A stretch of 64,000 bases of DNA from Rhodohalobacter sp. 614A. Lineage in GTDB: Bacteria; Bacteroidota; Rhodothermia; Balneolales; Balneolaceae. A model generated the notes under the pieces. It was given only the letters and a program-made list of their open reading frames with translations. It did no database searches and had not been told where the DNA came from. Position numbers and translations under genes: made by a program. Below, in pieces: positions 36,777 through 45,685 of this stretch. The DNA lies in the NCBI RefSeq assembly GCF_021462415.1, contig NZ_JAKEDS010000001.1:344273-408272 (forward strand), read 5' to 3'. The stretch's first letter is position 1; every line of letters begins with the position of its first letter.

Positions 36777-38135
36777 ATGAAACGACTTCGCAGCGACATT
36801 CCCAGGGCCTCTAAAAAAGAGATCTTTGGATGGGCAATGTTCGATTTTGCCAACTCTACCTACACACTGCTGATTATCACCGTTATTTTTCCGGTAATTT
36901 TTACCACGGTTATCGTTGGTGATGCTCAGCAGGATTATCGCCTTGGAAACCTTCTTTGGAGCGTGGCGCTTGCAGTCAGTTATTTTCTGGTAGTTCTCAC
37001 CGGGCCTGTTTTCGGAGCTATTATGGACTATTCGGCCCTAAAGAAAAAATTCCTTTTTTACAGCTATGCTCTTACTGTGATCAGTACTTGCTTCCTCTAT
37101 TTTGTGGAACCGGGTCTTGTGGTTCTTGGAGTAATTTTACTTGTTATTTCAAATTTTGCCTACGCTATTGGAGAGAATTTTATCGCGGCTTTTTTACCCA
37201 GTCTTGGGCCACCGCAAGATCTGGGAAAAATTTCCGGTTTTGGATGGGCTTTAGGATACGTAGGCGGATTGGTTGCCGCTGGTTTTGTGATTTATTTCCT
37301 GGGCGAACCCACTGCCGAAAACTTCGAACGAATCCGATGGGTGGGCCCATTCACAGCTCTTTTTTTTATGATTACTGCCATTCCAACATTTGTTTGGGTG
37401 AAAGAACCCGGAGCCCGCAAGGAACTACCGCCCGGCGAAACATTCTTTTCCGTAGGGTTTAAGCGTTTGGGCGAAACCTTTCGGATGATTGGTAAATTCA
37501 AGGATTTGGCCGTTTATCTTGTTTCTGTTTTCTTTGCAATGGCCGGCGTCTATATCGTTGTATCATTTGCATTTATTTACGGCGACCAAGTCGTCAACTG
37601 GGATGAAACCGTTCGGGTTCTGATGTTTGTTGTGGTTCAAATAACCGCAGCTATCGGGGCGTATGCATTTGGAATTATCCAGGACAAAATCGGTGCAAAG
37701 CTAACTTATAATATCACACTGGTTCTCTGGTTTTTGGGAGTCCTTGGAATTTGGGCCGTTACGGATGTCACAGCCTGGCTCAACCAGACATTCGGGGCAG
37801 ATTTTGAAGCGCAATACGTCTTCCTCTGGATCGGGGTTATTGCGGGAATCAGCCTTGGATCCAGCCAATCTGCAAGCCGGGCCCTGGTTGGTATCTTCAC
37901 TCCCGAACAAAAATCAGCCGAGTTTTTTGGATTTTGGGGATTATCAAACAAAATTGCAGGCGTGTTCGGAATCATCGGGCTTGGATTACTTCAAGCCGAG
38001 TTTGGCCTTCATATGTCCGTCTTGTTCTGTGCCTTTCTCTTTCTGCTGGCAATTGTGATTTGTTTGTTTGTAAACGAAAAAAGAGGCGAGCTTGCGGCGG
38101 ACGATTTCCAAGAACAGCAAAACGGCTTTTTTTGA
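36777..38135 (+). CDS. UMF1/Atg22-like MFS transporter
   Basis: The 452-residue protein has about 12 membrane helices. The opening KKEIFGWAMFDFANSTYTLLI and GENFIAAFLPSLGPPQDLGKISGFGWALGY are hallmarks of the UMF1 group of the major facilitator superfamily, related to the yeast vacuolar amino-acid effluxer Atg22. The late segment GISLGSSQSASRALVGIFTP is also typical. The substrate is unknown, with amino-acid or small-solute export possible. It is preceded by 284 bases of gene-free DNA and stands alone. Confidence 0.88.
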   Translation: MKRLRSDIPRASKKEIFGWAMFDFANSTYTLLIITVIFPVIFTTVIVGDAQQDYRLGNLLWSVALAVSYFLVVLTGPVFGAIMDYSALKKKFLFYSYALTVISTCFLYFVEPGLVVLGVILLVISNFAYAIGENFIAAFLPSLGPPQDLGKISGFGWALGYVGGLVAAGFVIYFLGEPTAENFERIRWVGPFTALFFMITAIPTFVWVKEPGARKELPPGETFFSVGFKRLGETFRMIGKFKDLAVYLVSVFFAMAGVYIVVSFAFIYGDQVVNWDETVRVLMFVVVQITAAIGAYAFGIIQDKIGAKLTYNITLVLWFLGVLGIWAVTDVTAWLNQTFGADFEAQYVFLWIGVIAGISLGSSQSASRALVGIFTPEQKSAEFFGFWGLSNKIAGVFGIIGLGLLQAEFGLHMSVLFCAFLFLLAIVICLFVNEKRGELAADDFQEQQNGFF

Positions 38136-38467
38136 TTAGAATTGATGTTTTTGATGTTCAGTCTTCATCATTTCCAATAAATTTCACAAAAGTAAAAAGT
38201 CCTCATTATTATTAAGATACGTTCTTTATCAAAAATAAAAACAGTAACTTAACACGTATTGACAAGAATTTTTTCTTTCTGGTTTTGAGGGATTTGAAAA
38301 TCAGAAAAAGCCGCGTAAAAATTTCAGTGAAAGATAAGTGCATTTAATTGCCAGATTCTTAACTTAGTGCACTAAAAATATGTTAACGGGATCTGAGGAT
38401 TCATAACATTGTGAGTGATGAGAAAAAGACCATCACCGTGACAACCCTAACAATAATGGAGATTTCA
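38136..38467. other. Gene-free region upstream of the histone-like gene
   Basis: The 332 bases hold no gene. They contain TTGACA near 38259 without a matching downstream box, and a 12-bp palindrome TTAGTGCACTAA at 38364-38375 about 90 bases before the next start, which could be regulatory or chance. Confidence 0.4.
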
Positions 38468-38644
38468 ATGAGTAGAATAGATGAAGTGAAAAGCCTGATG
38501 GCAGAACTTGAAGAAGATCTTAGCAAGTTTTATGATAAAGGAAATAAAGCTGCCGGTACCCGTGCAAGAAAATCATTGCAGGATTTGAAAAAACTGGCAC
38601 AAGATATTCGGGTAGAAATTCAGGATATCAAGAATAAGGGATAA
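38468..38644 (+). CDS. Small histone-H1-like (Hc1 family) protein
   Basis: The 58-residue protein MSRIDEVKSLMAELEEDLSK continues YDKGNKAAGTRARKSLQDL, matching the short Bacteroidota histone H1-like family in which GNKAAGTRARK is the conserved core. Such proteins are thought to bind DNA in the nucleoid. I selected the ATG at 38468, which gives the family's usual length. A GTG at 38411 or ATG at 38456 would add a non-conserved extension. A strong terminator follows, so the gene is monocistronic and probably well expressed. Confidence 0.8.
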   Translation: MSRIDEVKSLMAELEEDLSKFYDKGNKAAGTRARKSLQDLKKLAQDIRVEIQDIKNKG

Positions 38645-38664
38645 CTGCTTTTAGGTTTTCTACT

Positions 38665-38700
38665 AAAAAGCCGTTCCGAACTGCCGGAATGGCTTTTTTT
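38665..38700 (+). terminator. Rho-independent terminator of the histone-like gene
   Basis: AAAAAGCCGTTCCG (38665-38678) pairs with CGGAATGGCTTTTT (38685 onward), with one G-T pair, and is followed by a T-run. It lies 20 bases after the stop codon. Confidence 0.9.
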
Positions 38701-38788
38701 GTTTGTAGATGCCGAATAAATTTTAGCTGGAAAAATGAGTAAACAGAAATTACAGTTTGGCAGAAAAACGGCTATTTTTTAGAGTCTA

Positions 38789-38796
38789 TATATTTG
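38789..38796 (+). promoter_or_regulatory. Possible Bacteroidota -7 box before the PH-domain operon
   Basis: TATATTTG matches the TAnnTTTG consensus exactly and ends 16 bases before the ATG at 38813. The nearest TTTG (38756-38759) is 29 bases upstream, farther than the usual 19-21, so support is partial. Confidence 0.35.
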
Positions 38797-38812
38797 TTTA
38801 AACACACTTGGA

Positions 38813-39292
38813 ATGAACGAACCTCCTTTTCATAAACTAACGCCAAGATCTATTCGGGTATGGCAATGGAGTAATTCAATTCGGTCGCTGTTTTTATTTA
38901 TTATCCCCATTGTTTATGCCATTGTAATCGGTTGGGATGGTTTTCATCGCTGGATTGTAATTTCTATTTCCATACTTGCATTTGCCTACTGGCTGCTCTC
39001 CATGTTTTTGATGCCCTATCTTTCCTGGAAAAACTGGAGATATGCTATTGATGAAAATGAAATTGACCTGAAGCATGGTGTTATTTTCAAAACACGGACT
39101 TTGATTCCGCTTAGCCGCGTACAACATGTGGATACCAGGCAAGGACCGCTTCTTGGTTATTACGAATTGGCGAGTGTTACTATTTCCACGGCTGCAACCA
39201 CGCATGTAATTCCGGCCCTGGATTCTGTTCTGGCTGACCGTGTTCGCCATCAAATTTCAACATACGCCAGGCTTGCCGAAGAAGATGTCTGA
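38813..39292 (+). CDS. Membrane PH-domain (bPH2, YdbS-like) protein
   Basis: The 159-residue protein has two N-terminal membrane helices (about 25-65) followed by a bacterial pleckstrin-homology-like domain with the core IDENEIDLKHGVIFKTRTLIP, SRVQHVDTRQGPLLGYYEL and ASVTISTAATTHVIPAL. This matches the YdbS/bPH2 family. The role of these proteins is poorly known, with membrane-stress or antibiotic-tolerance links in firmicutes. Its end overlaps the next gene, which encodes the YdbT-like partner, so the two form a conserved pair. Confidence 0.85.
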   Translation: MNEPPFHKLTPRSIRVWQWSNSIRSLFLFIIPIVYAIVIGWDGFHRWIVISISILAFAYWLLSMFLMPYLSWKNWRYAIDENEIDLKHGVIFKTRTLIPLSRVQHVDTRQGPLLGYYELASVTISTAATTHVIPALDSVLADRVRHQISTYARLAEEDV

Positions 39293-40787
39293 ATTTCAAC
39301 GCCAACATCCCGTCGCTGCTCTAAGCCGGGCTTTCGGCCTGATACGGGGAAATCTCGTAACCATTATTGTCTTCCTCGTGTTTGGAGCGCAGTCTGATAG
39401 TTTTTCATTCTGGTGGTGGACGGTCGGCGGTTTTGCCTTTCTGCTCATTGCCGGTTTAGCCAATTGGTGGCGGTTCCTGTACAAGGTGGAAGACGGCCTT
39501 ATTCATATCAAAAGTGGTATTTTTGTTCGGAAAAATCTTTACCTGACAAATGACCGAATCCAGGTCATTGATATTACTGCAGGCGTTATCCAACGGATTT
39601 TTGGTTTGGTTCGGCTTGATATCCAGACGGCTGCTGCAAGTTCGAGAGCGGCAGCTATTGAAGCCATCACAAGAGAAAAAGCTGAAACAATCAACCGGCT
39701 CCTCAGACGAGGAAAGGCAGAATCGTCTGAAGAAGATGAACAGGGAATTGGTGAAAAACCTGAATCAGAGATCAAAAAAACCATCAGCCTGCCCAATAAA
39801 GAGTTGTTGATAGCGGCTTCCACTTCGGGAAGTTTTGGTATTGCGCTTTCCGTCATCGGCACGGTCTTTTCTCAGGTTGAGCCGATCCTTAGTGAATCCC
39901 ATTTTTATGAATATCTCTATGATCACCTGCCGTCTCAAAGTGACACAACCTTTTACATCGCGTTGGTTATTGGCTTTATAATTTTAGCTTGGCTGCTCTC
40001 CTTTTTTGGAACACTTTTCAACTATGGCAACTTCACTCTTGATGTAAAGGAAAAAGAGATTGTGATTTCCCGCGGGGTATTCGAGAAGAAACGAATTACC
40101 GTTCCATTTAATCGAATTCAGGCCATTCATATTTCCGAAGGAATTATCCGGCAGCCGCTTGGCTATGCATCCATTCATCTGGAAAGTGCCGGCTATGGCG
40201 ATGATAAAGGAACGGGATCCATCCAGTTTTTTCCGCTTATCCACCGGAAAAGAATTCTGCCGTTGCTAAATGATGTTCTGCCGGAGTATCAAAAAGAATT
40301 AAATGCGCTCAAACCACCTTCCCGATCTCTCAGGCGATATATTTTTCGCTCTACCGTGCTGGTAGCTCTCGTTACCGGGGCAGCGTGGTGGTGGCTGAGT
40401 TTAAATCTCGCTATCTGGATTTTGCCATTGCTCGCAATTTTTTGGGGCTGGCTGAAATATAACGACACAGCTCTCGGTTGGGGTGATGATATGATTATTC
40501 TCAGAAGCAGAAATCTCGCCAAATCAACAGCCTATATTAAAAAGAAACGCGTGCAGGATGTGTCCGTCAGCCAAAGCCCGTTCCAGAGTTACAGGAATTT
40601 ATGTACCGTTCAGATTTATGTAGCGTCGGGAGACCGTGGAAAATCATTTAGCGTCCGGGATCTGCAACTGGAAGACGGCCTCTCCATTATGCAACAAATA
40701 AAAATTGAAGGAAGTAATACAACGATTGGACAAGAGCTTGAACCGGCGTTGGATCGTCCAATTGTTCAGCTTCCCGGCTGGGCGTAG
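39285..40787 (+). CDS. Membrane PH-domain (bPH2, YdbT-like) protein
   Basis: The 500-residue protein contains repeated bPH2 units, each with a run like KSGIFVRKNLYLTNDRIQVI, EIVISRGVFEKKRITVPF or SRNLAKSTAYIKKKRVQDV. Paired membrane helices separate the units. The start is the ATG at 39285, inside the last codons of the upstream gene (8-base overlap), indicating coupled translation; a GTG at 39240 would overlap far more. This is the expected large partner in ydbS-ydbT-like pairs. The acidic linker ESSEEDEQGIGEKPESE is notable. Confidence 0.85.
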   Translation: MSEFQRQHPVAALSRAFGLIRGNLVTIIVFLVFGAQSDSFSFWWWTVGGFAFLLIAGLANWWRFLYKVEDGLIHIKSGIFVRKNLYLTNDRIQVIDITAGVIQRIFGLVRLDIQTAAASSRAAAIEAITREKAETINRLLRRGKAESSEEDEQGIGEKPESEIKKTISLPNKELLIAASTSGSFGIALSVIGTVFSQVEPILSESHFYEYLYDHLPSQSDTTFYIALVIGFIILAWLLSFFGTLFNYGNFTLDVKEKEIVISRGVFEKKRITVPFNRIQAIHISEGIIRQPLGYASIHLESAGYGDDKGTGSIQFFPLIHRKRILPLLNDVLPEYQKELNALKPPSRSLRRYIFRSTVLVALVTGAAWWWLSLNLAIWILPLLAIFWGWLKYNDTALGWGDDMIILRSRNLAKSTAYIKKKRVQDVSVSQSPFQSYRNLCTVQIYVASGDRGKSFSVRDLQLEDGLSIMQQIKIEGSNTTIGQELEPALDRPIVQLPGWA

Positions 40788-40794
40788 CAGGCTT

Positions 40795-40812
40795 CAGGTT
40801 ACAAGTTACAGG
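40795..40812 (+). repeat. Left arm of degenerate inverted repeat flanking the S23-type gene
   Basis: CAGGTTACAAGTTACAGG matches the reverse complement of 41334-41351 at 15 of 18 positions. The two arms enclose the frameshifted four-helix-bundle gene. Confidence 0.5.
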
Positions 40813-40861
40813 TATCAAGGTTCAGGCAATAGAATTTTCCAATCATTAGCTTATTACTTCT

Positions 40862-41228
40862 TCAATTATTTTCCCTCTCAACTTTCTGACTGAATCTGTA
40901 TAACATCCTTCCAAGCTTATTTAACCCTGCTGAAATGGAATCAAATGTATGCTTATGATGAAGCGAACCGGTTTCAAAAAAGGTTTCTAAATGATCTCTG
41001 GTTTCATCTACCGATGGAATGAGCATATGTCAAAAATCGCAAATAATCATTTCGATATTTTCTTCTTCCGTAACCTTCTACAATGTTAGCGGGAATTGAT
41101 TTGGAAGATCGGCGGATTTGACTTCCGCACTCATACAATTCAAATGAAGGTACCTTTAACGACATTCTGTGAACATCAATTGAAATTTTTCGTGCCAACT
41201 GCCAGACTTTCAGTTTTTTATAACTCAT
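40862..41228 (-). pseudogene. S23/IVP-like four-helix-bundle protein, frameshifted
   Basis: The frame opens at ATG 41228 with [19 protein letters not shown] and [19 protein letters not shown], the signature of the four-helix-bundle (23S rRNA intervening-sequence protein) family. After TYAHSIG it meets a stop at about 41008. Reading one base differently at the GG of 41011-41012 restores the expected continuation [17 protein letters not shown], then KLGRMLYRFSQKVE, to a stop at 40862. The rejoined protein would be about 122 residues, the normal family length. The single extra base may be a true mutation or a sequencing error. The family's function is unknown. Confidence 0.8.
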
Positions 41229-41333
41229 AAGAAAACCGTCTTTTACATGTATGAACCAAAAACTGTTCATACCTTACAGTTTTCAATCAATTATAGGATG
41301 ATCCTATTCTTTATCTTTGGACTTAAACTGCAT

Positions 41334-41351
41334 CTTGAAACTTGAAACCTG
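41334..41351 (-). repeat. Right arm of degenerate inverted repeat flanking the S23-type gene
   Basis: On the minus strand this reads CAGGTTTCAAGTTTCAAG, inverted relative to 40795-40812. It lies inside a local direct repeat of CTGCATCTTG (41328-41337 and 41349-41358), directly before the creatininase start codon. Confidence 0.5.
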
Positions 41352-41359
41352 CATCTTGT

Positions 41360-42121
41360 ATGAAGCCTTACATCCTCGCCGAAAATAACTGGAAAAATAT
41401 TAAAGAAATGGACATTGAGCTCGCCATTTTGCCGTGGGGAGCAACGGAGGCTCATAACTATCACATGCCGTATGCCACCGATAATTACCAAGTGGATGCC
41501 ATTGCTGAAATGGCTGCAAACATTGCCTGGAAATCAGGCACAAAAATCATAGTTTTTCCAACGGTTCCTTTTGGCGTGAATACGGGACAGGCGGATATTA
41601 AACTGGACTTAAACCTCAATCCGAGCACGCAGCTTCAGATCCTTCGGGACATCGTTACTGTTCTGAACCGTCAGGGAATTCACAAACTTTTAGTTTTGAA
41701 TGGACATGGAGGAAACAATTTCAAACCATTGCTTCGCGAACTTGGCCTGGAATTTCCGGAGATGTTTCTCTCACTTTGTAACTGGTTTCAAGTCGGGGAT
41801 AAATCAAAAATCTTTGAAGCAGAAGGAGATCATGCCGATGAAATGGAAACCAGTGTTATGCTTTATCTTCGTGAAGATTTAATTCGTCCGCTTGAGGAAG
41901 CGGGCGATGGAGCCGAAAAGCAATCCGTTATCAAAGGAATTCGCGAAGGTTGGGCGTGGGCTGAACGGCAATGGTCTCAGGTTTCAGCCGATACAGGAAT
42001 CGGAAATCCCAAAAAAGCAACAAAAGAGAAGGGAGAAAAGTATCTCAAAGAAGTGACTGAAAAAATTGGCAGTTTGATGATTGAACTGGCAGCTGTGGAT
42101 ACGGATCATTTATACGAGTGA
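41360..42121 (+). CDS. Creatininase-family metal-dependent amidohydrolase
   Basis: The 253-residue protein has the creatininase-family order of metal motifs: ILPWGATEAHNYHMPYATD (Glu and Asp ligands), PFGVNTGQ, VLNGHGGNNFKPLLREL and a late DHADEMETSVML (His/Glu). The family includes creatinine amidohydrolase and riboflavin or mycofactocin pathway enzymes. The substrate cannot be assigned, and no operon partner helps. I chose the ATG at 41360 over a TTG at 41342. The start codon directly abuts the repeat sequence that flanks the S23-type gene. Confidence 0.85.
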   Translation: MKPYILAENNWKNIKEMDIELAILPWGATEAHNYHMPYATDNYQVDAIAEMAANIAWKSGTKIIVFPTVPFGVNTGQADIKLDLNLNPSTQLQILRDIVTVLNRQGIHKLLVLNGHGGNNFKPLLRELGLEFPEMFLSLCNWFQVGDKSKIFEAEGDHADEMETSVMLYLREDLIRPLEEAGDGAEKQSVIKGIREGWAWAERQWSQVSADTGIGNPKKATKEKGEKYLKEVTEKIGSLMIELAAVDTDHLYE

Positions 42122-42434
42122 GAGCTTATCATTGCGAACCTTAATTTATCAGGGTGTTGCAATACCAAATACTCTTACTGTCATCGCGAGTCCTGTGCAT
42201 TTCAGGGCGTAGCGATCTCCATATGTTGAAGAAAGAGGTCGACACAATTACGCCCGTGGATTGCCGCGCTTCGCTCGCAATGACTTTTCCAAACGTTTTG
42301 CTGTCATTGCAAACGGAGTGAAGCCCCGAAGGGATGCCCTTGGCGCAATCCCCAAACGATAGTAGCCAGAAGATTGCCGCGTTTCACTCACTTTGTTCGT
42401 TACACTTGCAATGACTTTCCCAAGACTCCTTTTC
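42122..42434. repeat. Cluster of REP-like repeats (CATTGCGAGC...GCAATC type)
   Basis: The whole 313-base gap between the creatininase gene and gcvP is made of degenerate copies of a repeat whose ends read TCATTGCGAG and GCAATC. Forward-type copies lie at about 42127-42165, 42179-42220 and 42302-42353. Reverse-type copies lie at 42258-42284 (GATTGCCGCGCTTCGCTCGC then AATGAC) and 42372-42414. Alternating orientation would let the RNA or DNA fold into long hairpins. No gene is present, and the array may serve as the convergent terminator. Confidence 0.75.
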
Positions 42435-45362
42435 TCAAGCCGGATAAACCGATTCACCCGCAGCCGGTTCTTGTCCTTCAGAATAAGCTTCAACCGGAAG
42501 ACAACTACACACCAAATTACGATCTCCGTACGCATCGTCTACCCGACTGACCGCCGGCCAGAATTTATTAAACCGAAGATTCGGCACAGGAAACACAGCT
42601 TTTTCACGCGAATACGGCCGATTCCAGTCGTCACTCAGTGCCACTCTCATCGAATGTGGCGCGTGTTTTAATACGTTTTCTTCCGAATCCGCTTCACCAT
42701 TATCCACCTCTTCAATCTCTTTACGAATACTGATCATTGCATCGCAGAACCGGTCCAGTTCTTCTTTCGATTCGCTTTCGGTCGGCTCAATCATAAGCGT
42801 ACCCGGAACAGGAAATGACATCGTGGGAGCGTGGAATCCGTAATCCATCAATCGTTTGGCAACATCGGTGGCATCAATACCGGCATCCTGTTTGAATTTT
42901 CTAAGGTCCACGATAAATTCGTGTGCAGAACGGCCGCCTCTTCCTGTATATAAAACCGGATAGTACTCTTTCAATCTGTCTTTCAAATAATTGGCATTCA
43001 GGATGGCAATTTCAGTTGCTTCCTTCAAACCCTCCGCGCCCATCATCCGGATGTACGCATGTGAAATTGTCAAAATACTTGCGCTTCCCCAGGGAGCAGC
43101 GGAGACTGCAGGAATTCCTTTTTGTCCATCTATCTGAACAACATCATGACCGGGTAAAAATGGAACGAGCTTTTCAACAACACCAATTGGTCCCATTCCC
43201 GGTCCGCCTCCACCATGCGGAATACAAAAGGTTTTGTGAAGATTCAGGTGACAAACATCCGCACCGATTTGGGCAGGAGAGGTCCAGCCAATCTGTGCAT
43301 TCATATTGGCACCATCCATATAAACAAGTCCGCCATGTTCATGAATCAGTTGACAAATCTCACGAATATCTTCTTCAAAAACTCCATGAGTGGACGGATA
43401 AGTCACCATCAGGGAAGAAAGACGATCACTGTATTTCTCTACATTTTTTTGAAGATCTTCCAGGTCAATATTGCCGTGATCATCACACTTGGTAACCACC
43501 ACATCCATGCCGGCCATCACGGCACTGGCGGGATTTGTACCATGAGCCGATGACGGTACAATCGTTACATTCCTCCGGGATTCGCCATTGGCATGATGAT
43601 ATGCCCGAATGGTCATCAATCCGGCATATTCGCCCTGGGCACCCGAATTGGGTTGAAGAGAGATTTTCGAAAACCCGGTTATTTCTGAAAGCCACTCATC
43701 CAGTTCATCAAAAACCTGGTGATATCCTTTGGCCTGATCAGCCGGAACAAATGGGTGAATTTTCCCGAACTCCGGCCAGGTTAGCGGAATCATTTCTGAT
43801 GTGGCATTGAGTTTCATCGTGCAGGAACCCAGGGAAATCATCGAATGAGTTAAGCTCAAGTCCCTGTTTTCCAGCTCTTTCAAATACCGAAGCATTTCGT
43901 GTTCGGAATGAAACTGGTTAAACACCGGGTGCTCCAGGAAAGATGAAGTCCGGGACAACGGTTCCGGAAAATCCACCGTCATCACTTCAGATGATTTTTG
44001 TACGTCAAAATCGGTTTCTTTGCCCAGGGACTCAGCAAAAATTTCGAGTACCGTTTCTACATCAATCAGGTCTTTGGTTTCATCAAAAGAAATCCCGACT
44101 CCATTTTTCAGGTATCTGAAATTTATTTGATGTTGCAGAGCATTTACGCGGACGGCTTCAATCTGCTCTTTACCCAAATCGGTAACCGTAATCGTATCAA
44201 AAAACTGATCGCTCGCCATTTCCAACCCTAACTCTTTCAATCCGGCGAATGCCAGTTTTGTGACGCCATGAACTTTTGAAGCAATTTTCTTCAACCCGTC
44301 CGGCCCGTGATAGGTGGCATACATTCCGGAAATCACGGCCAGCAGAACCTGTGCGGTACAAATATTGGATGTGGCCTTCTCACGGCGGATATGTTGCTCG
44401 CGGGTTTGGAGTGCCATTCGATAGGCAGGATTTCCTTCAGCGTCTTTCGTCACGCCAATGATTCGGCCCGGAATCTGTCGTTTAAAATTCTCTTTTGTTG
44501 CAAAATAAGCAGCGTGCGGACCCCCATATCCCATTGGCACGCCAAAACGCTGCGTCGTTCCGACAACCACATCTGCTCCCATTTCTCCCGGAGGAGTCAA
44601 AAGTGTAAGACTTAGCAAATCCGCAGCAACCGTTACATAAACATCATTGGCATGAGATTCTTCAATAATTTCTGTCAGATCTTTAACCGTTCCATATGTG
44701 TCCGGGTACTGAAGAAGAATTCCGAAATAGTTTTCATCCGACAGGTCAACTTCTTCCGGATTGCCGAAAACCAGTTCGATATCCAGCGGTTCCATTCGGC
44801 TTTTCAGAACCGATTTGGTTTGTGGATGAACGTTCTCAGAGACAAAAAATGAGTTCGCGGTTTTCCGCTTCTTACCTTTTCTCTGTCCGTGAAGCATAGA
44901 AACAGCCTCTGCGGCGGCAGTTCCTTCGTCCAACAGAGAAGCATTGGCAATTTCCATTCCGGTGAGATCTGTGACCATCGTCTGGAAATTGATCAGGGCT
45001 TCCAGCCGTCCCTGGGAAATCTCAGCCTGGTACGGTGTATATGCCGTATACCATCCCGGATTTTCGAGAATATTTCGCAAAATCACTTTTGGCGTGTGGG
45101 TATCGTAATACCCCATTCCAATGAACGATTTGTAAATCTTGTTCTTTGAAGCAATCTCTTTGATTTCATCCAGGTACTCGTTTTCGCTGAGTGCCGGCGG
45201 TAAATCTAGAGGTTTGTCGAGACGAATTTTAGCTGGAATAGTCTCCTTTAAAAGTTGCTCAATAGATTGGGCTCCGCAAATCTCAAGCATCTCCTGTTTC
45301 TGCTGTTCATCCGGTCCGATGTGCCGTTTGGAAAAGCGTTCCTTCTCAAAATTTATCTGCAT
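42435..45362 (-). CDS. gcvP: Glycine dehydrogenase (decarboxylating), P-protein of the glycine cleavage system
   Basis: The 975-residue protein covers both halves of the single-chain P-protein. The N-terminal half starts [17 protein letters not shown] and contains [15 protein letters not shown] and [14 protein letters not shown]. The C-terminal half has the PLP-lysine segment [20 protein letters not shown] near residue 705, and [19 protein letters not shown]. It decarboxylates glycine and transfers the aminomethyl group to the H-protein lipoyl arm. The length is normal for the fused form. No other gcv gene is nearby. The C-terminal tail ([14 protein letters not shown]) is slightly longer than in most relatives. 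Confidence 0.97.
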   Translation of the reverse strand: MQINFEKERFSKRHIGPDEQQKQEMLEICGAQSIEQLLKETIPAKIRLDKPLDLPPALSENEYLDEIKEIASKNKIYKSFIGMGYYDTHTPKVILRNILENPGWYTAYTPYQAEISQGRLEALINFQTMVTDLTGMEIANASLLDEGTAAAEAVSMLHGQRKGKKRKTANSFFVSENVHPQTKSVLKSRMEPLDIELVFGNPEEVDLSDENYFGILLQYPDTYGTVKDLTEIIEESHANDVYVTVAADLLSLTLLTPPGEMGADVVVGTTQRFGVPMGYGGPHAAYFATKENFKRQIPGRIIGVTKDAEGNPAYRMALQTREQHIRREKATSNICTAQVLLAVISGMYATYHGPDGLKKIASKVHGVTKLAFAGLKELGLEMASDQFFDTITVTDLGKEQIEAVRVNALQHQINFRYLKNGVGISFDETKDLIDVETVLEIFAESLGKETDFDVQKSSEVMTVDFPEPLSRTSSFLEHPVFNQFHSEHEMLRYLKELENRDLSLTHSMISLGSCTMKLNATSEMIPLTWPEFGKIHPFVPADQAKGYHQVFDELDEWLSEITGFSKISLQPNSGAQGEYAGLMTIRAYHHANGESRRNVTIVPSSAHGTNPASAVMAGMDVVVTKCDDHGNIDLEDLQKNVEKYSDRLSSLMVTYPSTHGVFEEDIREICQLIHEHGGLVYMDGANMNAQIGWTSPAQIGADVCHLNLHKTFCIPHGGGGPGMGPIGVVEKLVPFLPGHDVVQIDGQKGIPAVSAAPWGSASILTISHAYIRMMGAEGLKEATEIAILNANYLKDRLKEYYPVLYTGRGGRSAHEFIVDLRKFKQDAGIDATDVAKRLMDYGFHAPTMSFPVPGTLMIEPTESESKEELDRFCDAMISIRKEIEEVDNGEADSEENVLKHAPHSMRVALSDDWNRPYSREKAVFPVPNLRFNKFWPAVSRVDDAYGDRNLVCSCLPVEAYSEGQEPAAGESVYPA

Positions 45363-45685
45363 AAAAATCGAATATCGGGGTTTTGGTCATTCAGATTTCA
45401 AACAAGTTACCGTATCAAGAGGTTCAAAACAGACTGGCTTTTTGCGGCAACTTTTTAAAGAGTTTAACAGTCAATAAAGATATGGATTTTTTCGGGCTTT
45501 GGCATGTTTTGATGTGATCGTTTTGGCAAAGAAAATTCATCCGTTGCTAACGTCTTCTCGGATCTCCCTTTTTGTTTTGTCTCAGTCTATGTACGCAATG
45601 CTTTCTTTCGCTTGGTGCTAGCAAAAATGGCGATTTTAGAAAAACAGTTTATTTTTTATTGGGATAAAAAACTCAAAAAATAATA
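45363..45685. other. Gene-free region between gcvP and the SIR2 gene
   Basis: The 323 bases hold no supported gene. Base composition falls towards the SIR2 gene, and fragments such as GTACGCAATG near 45594 resemble ends of the REP-like repeat. This is the left edge of the AT-rich island. Confidence 0.4.

Noticed and set aside
38364-38375. 12-bp palindrome TTAGTGCACTAA upstream of the histone-like gene
   Set aside because: Palindromes of this length are not rare in AT-rich DNA, and there is no regulator or promoter element to link it to.
42248-42535. 95-codon minus-strand frame across the repeat cluster
   Set aside because: Most of it is translation of REP-like repeats and it runs into gcvP on the same strand in another frame.
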